Assembly (NCBI RefSeq): GCF_011250565.1
Contig: NZ_JAANMS010000030.1
Location: forward strand, 1 to 57,694
Direction: 5' to 3'
Source of the DNA: Nocardioides sp. IC4_145
Lineage (GTDB): Bacteria > Actinomycetota > Actinomycetes > Propionibacteriales > Nocardioidaceae
DNA length: 57,694 bases
Below, in pieces: positions 51,354 through 57,694 of this stretch. The notes under the pieces were generated by a model. It did not search any database and was not told the origin of the DNA. It saw only the letters and a list, made by a program, of their open reading frames with translations. The translations under genes and the position numbers were made by a program. How positions within the stretch are numbered: position 1 is the stretch's first letter; each line of letters opens with the position of its first letter.

Positions 51354-52952
51354 ATGACCCAGGCCACCCACTCCCCCGCCAGCGAGGCCACCACCCAGGC
51401 CACCACGGAGGTCGACCACGTCATCGTCGGCGCCGGCTTCGCGGGGCTCTGCGCGGCGATCAAGCTCGCCGAGGACGGCGAGCACGACTTCGTGGTGCTC
51501 GAGAAGGGTGACGACGTCGGCGGCACCTGGCGCGACAACACCTATCCCGGCGCCGCCTGCGACGTCCCGAGCCAGCTCTACTCCTTCTCGTTCGCGCCGA
51601 ACCCCGACTGGACCTCGTCGTTCTCCCCGCAGCCGGAGATCCAGGCCTACCTGCGCCGCGTCGCCCGCGAGTCCGGGACGCTCGACCGGTTCCGGTTCGG
51701 CACCCGCGTCGAGGACGCGACGTGGGACGACGAGGCCGCCCGCTGGACGGTGCGCACGACGCGTGGCGGGACCCGCGAGACCTGGTCCGCGCGCACGCTC
51801 GTCGTCGGCGCCGGCGGCCTCTCCGAGCCGCGGCTGCCCGACATCGAGGGGATCGGCGACTTCGCCGGCCACCTGTTCCACTCCGCCCGCTGGGACCACG
51901 ACGTCGACCTGACCGGCAAGCGGGTGGCCGTCATCGGCACCGGCGCCTCGGCGATCCAGATCGTGCCGGAGGTGCAGAAGGTCGCCGGGCGGCTCGACGT
52001 CTACCAGCGCACCGCGCCGTGGATCATCCCGCGCGCCGACCGGACCTACTCCGCCCTCGAGCGCGCCGCCCTGCGCCACGTGCCGGGCGTGCAGCGGGCC
52101 TACCGCACGGCGGTCTACTGGGCCCGCGAGACCTACGTGCCGGCGTTCACCTTCCAGCCGGGCATCGCGTACCCCGCCCGCAAGCTCGCCGAGGCCAACA
52201 TCGCCCGCGGCATCAGCGACCCCGCCCTGCGCGAGAAGGTCACCCCGCACTTCGCCCTCGGGTGCAAGCGCGTCCTCATCAGCAACACCTACTACCCCGC
52301 GCTCGCCGCCGACAACGTCGACCTGGTGACCGACCGGATCGCCCGCGTCACGCCGACGTCGGTCGTGACCGCGGACGGCACCGAGCGCGAGGTCGACGTC
52401 ATCATCGTCGCGACCGGCTTCCACACCACCGACCTGCCGATCACCGAGCACCTCGTCGGCCGGCGCGGCCGCACGCTCGCCGACCGGTGGAAGGAGAGCG
52501 GCATGGCGGCGTACAAGGGCACGACCGTCCCCGAGTTCCCGAACCTGTTCATGCTGGTCGGCCCCAACACCGGCCTGGGCCACTCCTCGATGGTCTTCAT
52601 GATCGAGTCGCAGGTGCAGTACCTCCGCCAGGCGCTGCGCACGATGCGGGTCAACTCCTACGCCGTCGTCGAGCCGCGCGAGGACGTCGCCCGCTCCTGG
52701 AACGACCGGCTCCAGCAGCGGATGAAGCGCACCGTGTGGCACCGCGGCGGCTGCTCGAGCTGGTACCTCGACGAGCACGGCCGCAACACCACCCTCTGGC
52801 CCCGCACGACGTTCGGCTTCCGTGCGGCGCTGCGCGACTTCGACCCCGCCGCGTACGCCGTGCGCGGCGCGCCGAGCAGCACCGCCACCCCGAACCCCGC
52901 CCCGAACTCCACCAGCACCACCCCGACGAAGACGGAGGACGTCCCCGCATGA
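51354..52952 (+). CDS. Type I Baeyer-Villiger monooxygenase
   Basis: A 532-residue flavin monooxygenase. VIVGAGFAGLCAAIKL and VVLEKGDDVGGTWRDNTYPGAACDVPS are the FAD site, FAGHLFHSARWD is the BVMO fingerprint (FxGxxxHxxxW[P/D]), and VIGTGASAIQIVPEV the NADPH site. It inserts oxygen next to a ketone carbonyl to give an ester; similar enzymes include mycobacterial MymA (Rv3083). The C-terminal 35 residues are a low-complexity Pro/Thr/Ser tail. Its stop overlaps the next ATG (ATGA), coupling it to an SDR, which would supply ketones from alcohols. Divergent TetR regulator. Confidence 0.92.
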   Translation: MTQATHSPASEATTQATTEVDHVIVGAGFAGLCAAIKLAEDGEHDFVVLEKGDDVGGTWRDNTYPGAACDVPSQLYSFSFAPNPDWTSSFSPQPEIQAYLRRVARESGTLDRFRFGTRVEDATWDDEAARWTVRTTRGGTRETWSARTLVVGAGGLSEPRLPDIEGIGDFAGHLFHSARWDHDVDLTGKRVAVIGTGASAIQIVPEVQKVAGRLDVYQRTAPWIIPRADRTYSALERAALRHVPGVQRAYRTAVYWARETYVPAFTFQPGIAYPARKLAEANIARGISDPALREKVTPHFALGCKRVLISNTYYPALAADNVDLVTDRIARVTPTSVVTADGTEREVDVIIVATGFHTTDLPITEHLVGRRGRTLADRWKESGMAAYKGTTVPEFPNLFMLVGPNTGLGHSSMVFMIESQVQYLRQALRTMRVNSYAVVEPREDVARSWNDRLQQRMKRTVWHRGGCSSWYLDEHGRNTTLWPRTTFGFRAALRDFDPAAYAVRGAPSSTATPNPAPNSTSTTPTKTEDVPA

Positions 52953-53791
52953 AGACGCTCGAGAACAAGGTCGTCGTGATCACCGGCGCCGGGTCCGGCA
53001 TCGGCCGCGCCCTGGCCCTCGACTGCGCGCGCCGCGGGTCGCTGCTCGCGCTGTCGGACGTGGACGAGGCCGGCCTGGCCGAGACCGCCGACCAGGCGCG
53101 CGCCGCCGGCGCCCGGGAGGTCCGCACCGACCGCCTCGACGTCGCCGACCGCGACGCGATGACGGCGTACGCCGCCTCGGTCGCCGACCAGTTCGGCCGG
53201 GTCAACGTCGTGGTCAACAACGCGGGCGTGGCGCTCGCCGGCGACCTGGTCGACCTCGACTGGCCCGACATCGACTGGATCATCGGCATCAACCTCCTCG
53301 GCGTGCTCCACGGCACGAAGGCGTTCCTGCCGCACCTCATCGCCTCCGGCGACGGGCACGTCGTGAACCTGTCCTCGCTGTTCGGGCTGGTCTCCATGCC
53401 CGGCCAGTCGATCTACAACGCGACGAAGTACGCCGTCCGCGGCATGTCCGAGGCGGTGCGGATCGAGATGCTGGCCGCCGGCCACCGCGTCGGCGTGACG
53501 GTCGTCCACCCCGGCGGCATCAAGACCGCGATCGCCCGCAACGCGCGGGTCTCCTCGCGCGAGGACCAGGCCCGCACGGCGTCGTTCTTCGACAAGAAGC
53601 TCGCCAAGACCACGCCGGAGAAGGCCGCCGAGGTGATCGTCGCCGGCGTGCTGGCCGACAAGTCGCGCGTGCTGGTCGGCTCCGACGCGCACGCGCTGCA
53701 CTGGTTCGGCAAGCTCGCCGGCGCCCGCTACCAGGACGTCGTCGCGCGGGTCTCGAAGAAGGTCCTGCCGGCGAAGACCACCGTCGTCTGA
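52949..53791 (+). CDS. Short-chain dehydrogenase/reductase
   Basis: A 280-residue classical SDR: VVVITGAGSGIGRALALDCARRG (cofactor loop), VVVNNAGVALAG (NNAG), HVVNLSSLFGLVSMPGQSIYNATKYAVRGMSEA (catalytic Ser, Tyr, Lys) and VVHPGGIKTAIARNA. It probably converts a secondary alcohol to the ketone that the BVMO oxidises. SDVDEAG after strand beta-2 (acidic) suggests NAD preference. Start overlaps the BVMO stop, so the two are co-translated and under the TetR operator. Confidence 0.9.
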   Translation: MKTLENKVVVITGAGSGIGRALALDCARRGSLLALSDVDEAGLAETADQARAAGAREVRTDRLDVADRDAMTAYAASVADQFGRVNVVVNNAGVALAGDLVDLDWPDIDWIIGINLLGVLHGTKAFLPHLIASGDGHVVNLSSLFGLVSMPGQSIYNATKYAVRGMSEAVRIEMLAAGHRVGVTVVHPGGIKTAIARNARVSSREDQARTASFFDKKLAKTTPEKAAEVIVAGVLADKSRVLVGSDAHALHWFGKLAGARYQDVVARVSKKVLPAKTTVV

Positions 53792-53818
53792 GCCGCGACG
53801 GCTGGTCCTCGCGAGGCC

Positions 53819-55195
53819 TCAGGCGGAGGTCTCGGCCGGGCGCCGACGGGTACGCCGCGTGCGCTGCGACCCGTCGGGCCGGGTGCGCAGCGGACCGACC
53901 AGCCGCGGGCCGGCGAGCCGGCTCTCCAGCCGGGCCGCCTCGCGCTTGACCGGCTGGGCGACGTACTCCCCGAGGATCACCCCGGAGGACAGCGCCAGCG
54001 CGACCGACGCGGCGGTGACCATCGCCAGCAGGCCCGTGCTGGTCGATGGGCCGCCCTCCGCGAGCAGGGTGAGGCCGCGGTAGATCGAGAGCCCCGGCAG
54101 CATCGGCACCACGGCGGAGACCACGACCACCAGCGGGGGGACCCGCAGGCGGCCGGCGACGGTGTAGGCCACGAGGCCGACGAAGAGCGCCGCCAGCGCC
54201 ACCGACCAGGCGCGGCCGATGCCGGGCGCGGCGATCGACTGCGAGATGCCCATCGCGACGGCGGAGACCAGGGCGATCGGCACGAGGCTGCGCTTCGGGG
54301 CGTAGGACGACCACGCGAACGCCGCGGCCGCGAGCGCGGCGCCGAGGATCGTCCACGCGACGCTCGACAGGTTGGCGGTGCCGGGGTCGAGCTGCGGGAC
54401 CTCGACCCCGACGGCGTACGCCAGGCTGATGCCGCCGCTGACGCCGCCGATGATGCCGGCCGTCGCGAGGAGCGCCTCGGTGAGCCGGGCACCGGCGGTG
54501 ATGTAGAAGCCGGTCAGCGCGTCCTGGAGCGCACCGACGAACCCGATGCCGGCCAGCAGCATGATGATGTTGGCGGTGACGACCAGGGACGGGTCGAGCG
54601 CCAGCGGGGTCGCGCCGACCAGGAGCGCGATGATCGTGGCGAGCCCGCCGCCGGCGACCTGCTGGTAGAAGACCGGGTACCGCCGGCGCGACATCCGCAG
54701 CTGCATCCGGTCGATCGCCATCGCCGCGAAGCACGCGATCACCACCACCGCGAGGTCACCGCCCAGCTGGAGGCCGACCCCGCCGCACATCAGCCCCCAT
54801 CCGAGCGTGATCGCCCACCGCGGCCGGTCGTGGCCCGAGGACGTGATCCGGCCGAGCGCGCTGCGCGCCTCCTTGAGGTCGACTTCCTGGCGCAGCAGCT
54901 CGCGGACGAGGTGGTCGACGCGGGTGAGGTGCTCGTAGTCGATGGCGCGCTGCTTGACGTAGCGCAGCTGCACGATCGCCGGCTCGTCGGCGACCGGCTG
55001 GAAGCTCGCGGACAGCGAGGTGAAGGTGATGTCCACGTCGACGTTGCGCAGGCCGAGGCTGCGGGCGACCGCCTGCATCGTCGCGGTGACGTCGGCGGCG
55101 CCGGCCCCCGAGGCGAGCAGCAGCTCGCCGATGCGGAGGCAGAGGTCGAGGGTCTGGGTGTAGGTGCGGACCGAGGACTCCTCCGACGCCGACAT
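53819..55195 (-). CDS. thrE: ThrE-type threonine/serine exporter
   Basis: A 458-residue exporter with both halves of the family in one chain: an N-terminal soluble domain (LRIGELLLASGAGAADVTATMQAVARSLGLRNVDVDITFTSLSASF) with the conserved TFTS region, and about ten membrane helices (ITLGWGLMCGGVGLQLGGDLAVVVIACFAAMAID; QQVAGGGLATIIALLVGA; VVVVSAVVPMLPGLSIYRGL). It exports threonine and related amino acids by proton antiport. It ends in a long basic Arg-rich tail. Leaderless ATG at 55193-55195. Only 23 bp from the divergent DUF402 gene. Confidence 0.88.
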   Translation of the reverse strand: MSASEESSVRTYTQTLDLCLRIGELLLASGAGAADVTATMQAVARSLGLRNVDVDITFTSLSASFQPVADEPAIVQLRYVKQRAIDYEHLTRVDHLVRELLRQEVDLKEARSALGRITSSGHDRPRWAITLGWGLMCGGVGLQLGGDLAVVVIACFAAMAIDRMQLRMSRRRYPVFYQQVAGGGLATIIALLVGATPLALDPSLVVTANIIMLLAGIGFVGALQDALTGFYITAGARLTEALLATAGIIGGVSGGISLAYAVGVEVPQLDPGTANLSSVAWTILGAALAAAAFAWSSYAPKRSLVPIALVSAVAMGISQSIAAPGIGRAWSVALAALFVGLVAYTVAGRLRVPPLVVVVSAVVPMLPGLSIYRGLTLLAEGGPSTSTGLLAMVTAASVALALSSGVILGEYVAQPVKREAARLESRLAGPRLVGPLRTRPDGSQRTRRTRRRPAETSA

Positions 55196-55202
55196 GGCGC
55201 CG

Positions 55203-55208
55203 ATGCTA
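55203..55208 (-). promoter_or_regulatory. -10 element of the thrE leaderless promoter (TAGCAT)
   Basis: Minus-strand TAGCAT ends seven bases before the ATG. It overlaps the -10 of the divergent DUF402 gene. Confidence 0.5.
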
Positions 55209-55212
55209 GACA
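55207..55212 (+). promoter_or_regulatory. -10 element of the DUF402 gene (TAGACA)
   Basis: TAGACA ends six bases before ATG 55219. It shares two bases with the thrE -10, so both promoters cannot be occupied at once. Confidence 0.4.
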
Positions 55213-55218
55213 GGGCGC

Positions 55219-55755
55219 ATGTCCTCCCCGGCGCCTCCCCCGGCAGGCTCCCGGGTCACTGTGGCGATGACCAAGTGGGGCGCCCGGCCGCACTGGACCT
55301 TCGAGGCGGTCGTGCTCGGTTCGGACGCGCACGGCGACTGGTTGGGGGTCCCCGCCGGGACCGTGCTCGAGCGGCCCGGGGCGTCGTACGTCGCCCCCAC
55401 CGACCAGGTCGTGCTCGTCCCCGCTGCGGGCCCGGACCTCGGCCGCGCGTGGCTCGCGACCTTCCACGGCGAGGGCGGTCCGCTGGCGGTGTACGTGGAC
55501 GTCACCGCGCCGCCGACCTGGGACGGCGACACCCTGCGCGCCGTCGATCTCGACCTCGACGTCCTGCGAGGGCCGACCGGTCGCACGTGGGTCGACGACG
55601 AGGACGAGTTCGCCGAGCACCGGGTCACCCTCGACTACCCCGCCGAGGTCTGCGCGCTGGCGACCGCCTCCTGCGACCGGGTCCGCGCGCTCGTCGAGGC
55701 CGGCCGCGCGCCGTACGACGGTGCCACGGCGCGCGGGTGGCTCGCCCGGCTCTGA
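55219..55755 (+). CDS. DUF402 protein
   Basis: A 178-residue DUF402/FomD-like protein: VTVAMTKWGARPHWTFEAVVLGSDAHGDWLGVPAGTVLERPG at the start, YVDVTAPPTWDGDTLRAVDLDLDVLR and TWVDDEDEFAEHRVTLDYPAEV with the acidic metal-binding motif VDDEDEF. Relatives hydrolyse nucleoside diphosphates or act on nucleotidyl phosphonates; the target here is unknown. Leaderless, divergent from thrE, followed 39 bp later by the YbdK-type ligase gene. Confidence 0.85.
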   Translation: MSSPAPPPAGSRVTVAMTKWGARPHWTFEAVVLGSDAHGDWLGVPAGTVLERPGASYVAPTDQVVLVPAAGPDLGRAWLATFHGEGGPLAVYVDVTAPPTWDGDTLRAVDLDLDVLRGPTGRTWVDDEDEFAEHRVTLDYPAEVCALATASCDRVRALVEAGRAPYDGATARGWLARL

Positions 55756-55794
55756 CCTGCCGGCCGGTTCGGGCCGGTGTGCTTCGCTGGTGGC

Positions 55795-56928
55795 GTGCGG
55801 ATCGACTTCCGGCCCTCCCCCGAACCGACGCTCGGCGTGGAGTGGGAGCTCGCCCTCGTCGACCGCGGCTCCCGCGACCTGGTCAACGGGGCCTCGGAGC
55901 TGCTCGGAGCGGCGCAGGCCCGGCTCCCCGACCCGGGCCGGCTGCACAAGGAGCTGCTGCGCAACACCATCGAGGTCGTCACCGGCGTGTGCACCACCGT
56001 CGGCGAGGCGGTCGGCGAGCTGCGGCAGGCCCTCGAGGTGGTGGTGCCGGTCGCCGACGAGCTGGGCGTCGACCTGTACGGCGGCGGGACCCACCCCTTC
56101 GCGTCGTGGACCGCGCAGCAGCTGACCGAGGGCCACCGCTACGAGGAGCTGATCAACCGCACCCAGTGGTGGGGGCGGCAGATGCTCATCTGGGGCGTGC
56201 ACGTCCACGTCGGGCTGCCCGAGCGCGACCGGGTGATGCCGGTGCTGTCCTCCCTGCTCAACCACTACCCGCACCTGCAGGCGCTCTCGGCGTCCTCACC
56301 GATCTGGGCCGGCGTCGACACCGGCTACGCGTCGAACCGGGCGCTGATGTTCCAGCAGCTGCCGACCGCGGGGCTGCCGTTCCAGTTCCAGGACTGGTCG
56401 GAGTTCGAGGCGTTCGCGGGCGACCAGCTCCACACCGGCGTCATCGACGAGCTGAACGAGATCCGGTGGGACGTCCGGCCGGCGCCCCACCTCGGGACGC
56501 TGGAGAACCGGGTCTGCGACGGCGTCTCGTCCTTCGACGACCTGGCCGCGATCGTCGCGCTGTGCCACTGCCTGGTCGTCGACCTCGACACGCGCGCGGC
56601 GGCCGGCGAGGTGCTGCCGACGATGCCGCCGTGGCACGTGCAGGAGAACAAGTGGCGCGCCGCCCGCTACGGCCTCGACGCCATCGTCATCCTTGACGCC
56701 GACTCCCGGGAACGGCTGGTCACCGAGGACCTCGCCGACCTGCTGGTCCGGCTCGAGCCGACCGCGGAGCGCCTCGGTTGCGCCGCCGAGCTCGCCTCGG
56801 TGGCCGAGATCCCGGTGCGCGGCGCGTCCTACCAGCGGCAGCGCGCGGTGGCCGAGGAGTCGTCCGGTGACCTCGTCGCCGTCGTCGACTCGGTGGTCGC
56901 GGAGCTCCGCGACGGCCTGGGCCGGTAG
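55795..56928 (+). CDS. YbdK-type glutamate-cysteine ligase family enzyme
   Basis: A 377-residue carboxylate-amine ligase of the YbdK (GCS2) family. FRPSPEPTLGVEWELALVDRG is the ATP/metal motif, WGVHVHVGLPERDRVMPVLSSLLNHYPHLQALSASSPIWAGVDTGYASNR the core, and PHLGTLENRVCDGVSSFDDLAAIVAL the second metal region; all are in family order. It forms gamma-glutamyl amide bonds in an ATP-dependent manner. GTG at 55795-55797 (MRIDFRPSPEP) is chosen at the domain edge; an upstream in-frame start at 55777 adds six residues. Substrate unproven. Confidence 0.9.
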   Translation: MRIDFRPSPEPTLGVEWELALVDRGSRDLVNGASELLGAAQARLPDPGRLHKELLRNTIEVVTGVCTTVGEAVGELRQALEVVVPVADELGVDLYGGGTHPFASWTAQQLTEGHRYEELINRTQWWGRQMLIWGVHVHVGLPERDRVMPVLSSLLNHYPHLQALSASSPIWAGVDTGYASNRALMFQQLPTAGLPFQFQDWSEFEAFAGDQLHTGVIDELNEIRWDVRPAPHLGTLENRVCDGVSSFDDLAAIVALCHCLVVDLDTRAAAGEVLPTMPPWHVQENKWRAARYGLDAIVILDADSRERLVTEDLADLLVRLEPTAERLGCAAELASVAEIPVRGASYQRQRAVAEESSGDLVAVVDSVVAELRDGLGR

Positions 56929-56951
56929 TCCGGTCCCGCCGGTCCTTCCGC

Positions 56952-56992
56952 AGCCGCCGGTCTCAGTAGCCGCCGGTCTCAGTAGCCGCCGG
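56952..56992. repeat. 16-base tandem duplication carrying the dinB stop codon
   Basis: AGCCGCCGGTCTCAGT occurs at 56952-56967 and 56968-56983, with a 9-base third start (56984-56992). The dinB stop (TCA at 56979-56981) lies inside unit 2 and unit 1 carries the same sequence. Confidence 0.85.
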
Positions 56993-57694
56993 GTGGCGGC
57001 ACCATCTCCAGCCGCACGCCCAGGAGCCGGACCGGGCGGTCACGCTCGACCCGGTCGAGCAGGCCCGCCGCCGCGTCGGCGAGCACGTCCGGGTCGTTGG
57101 TCGGAGCCGGCAGGGTGCGGCTGCGCGAGATCGTGAAGAAGGGCCGGTAGCGCACCTTGATGCCCACGCGCGCCGCCGGCCGGCCGGCGGCGTCGATGTC
57201 GACCGTCGCCGCGCGGGCGAGCCGGCGGACGGCCTCCTCCACCTCGGTCCAGTCCTCCAGGTCGGCCTGGAACGTCTCCTCCCGCCCGTGCGCCCGCGGG
57301 ACGTACGGCGTCGGGTCGACCCTCGTCGTGTCGACGCCGCGGCCGAGCCGGACGTACCACGGACCCATCGTCGGCCCGAGCTCCCGGGCCAGGTGGTCCG
57401 CGTCGGCCGCGGCCAGCTGGTCGACGGTCTCGATCCCCAGGGCGGCCAGTCGCTTGGCGGTCCGGCTGCCGATGCCCCACAGCGCGTCGGTCGGCCGGTC
57501 GCCCATCACCGCGGACCAGTTCCCGGCCGTCAACCGAAACGTCCCGCGCGGCTTGCCGAAGTCGGTCGCGATCTTCGCCCGCAGCCGGTTGTCGCCGATG
57601 CCGACCGAGCAGTGCAGCCCGGTCGCCTCGAGCACCGCCGCCCGGACCTCGTCGGCGAGCTGGTCGGGGCTCGTGGCGGTGCTGGTGGGGGTCC
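56979..57694 (-). CDS. dinB: DNA polymerase IV, 5' part outside window
   Basis: About 238 residues of a Y-family translesion polymerase; the N-terminal palm with the catalytic Asp/Glu lies outside the window. Visible parts: LHCSVGIGDNRLRAKIATDFGKPRG (conserved fingers/palm helix), the helix-hairpin-helix LWGIGSRTAKRLAALGIETVDQLAA, and the little-finger domain (HGREETFQADLEDWTEVEEAVRRLARAAT; VRYRPFFTISRSRTLPAPT). It ends EMVPPPGGY without a QL(S/D)LF-type clamp-binding motif, so it resembles the clamp-poor DinB paralogues of actinobacteria. Frame is open to base 57694. Confidence 0.9.
   Translation of the reverse strand, partial: TPTSTATSPDQLADEVRAAVLEATGLHCSVGIGDNRLRAKIATDFGKPRGTFRLTAGNWSAVMGDRPTDALWGIGSRTAKRLAALGIETVDQLAAADADHLARELGPTMGPWYVRLGRGVDTTRVDPTPYVPRAHGREETFQADLEDWTEVEEAVRRLARAATVDIDAAGRPAARVGIKVRYRPFFTISRSRTLPAPTNDPDVLADAAAGLLDRVERDRPVRLLGVRLEMVPPPGGY

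Overview
The window is very GC-rich, gene-dense DNA with heavy use of GTG starts, 1-25 bp gene overlaps and many leaderless promoters (TANNNT about 7-9 bp before the start codon). The gene content is actinobacterial: coproporphyrin-type heme genes including hemQ, a DUF3000 gene beside RNase D, a DesA3/Rv3230c-like desaturase pair, a Holin-X/DUF3618 cluster, and kstD behind a KstR-like box. I infer a Nocardioides-like member of the Nocardioidaceae; genus is inference, phylum is firm. It reads as ordinary chromosome. I saw no insertion sequence, prophage, integrase, tRNA, rRNA or CRISPR array.

Layout. 1-4366: end of a cell-surface polysaccharide region (partial unknown gene, a GT4-Stealth fusion, a sulfotransferase). 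4424-6849: small unknown gene, DinB-fold protein, stand-alone LigD polymerase, Cys/His-rich protein. 6849-9241: fatty acid desaturase with its own flavin/2Fe-2S reductase, behind a palindromic operator. 9360-13614: msrB, then a GAF-LuxR regulator divergent from a reading frame that joins RidA-like, PIG-L deacetylase and FAD oxidase domains; their shared intergenic region holds three perfect palindromes. 13693-25685: a long minus-strand run of lipoprotein, STAS protein, hemQ, two-component system with membrane protein, hemG, and a four-gene FMN-dependent organosulfur cluster divergent from a LysR regulator. 25682-33629: DUF4349 lipoprotein, a 1232-residue exported beta-rich repeat protein, hemE, DUF3000 and RNase D. 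33760-41135: orphan solute-binding lipoprotein, second lipoprotein, PemK-like protein, unknown protein, hrpA. 41230-46509: kstD, GT39-like membrane glycosyltransferase, Holin-X/DUF3618 envelope cluster. 46648-57694: CrtI-like FAD oxidoreductase with SDR, ornithine aminotransferase behind a FadR-type box, TetR with Baeyer-Villiger monooxygenase and SDR, ThrE exporter, DUF402 protein, YbdK-type glutamate-cysteine ligase, and the 3' part of DNA polymerase IV.

How the genes fit together. HemE, HemG and HemQ are three steps of the coproporphyrin-dependent heme pathway, but are spread over 17 kb with unrelated genes between them. The sulfur cluster (SfnB-like, SsuD-like, two flavin reductases, LysR) is a self-contained desulfonation module. 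kstD, the BVMO-SDR pair and the CrtI-SDR pair suggest breakdown of steroid or terpenoid ketones.

Most worth a second look: the RidA-PIG-L-FAD oxidase frame, whose stop codon is missing exactly where an internal Shine-Dalgarno and ATG sit; the KstR-type box inside the kstD promoter; and several very long hairpins or alternating repeats, without T-tracts, in convergent intergenic gaps.
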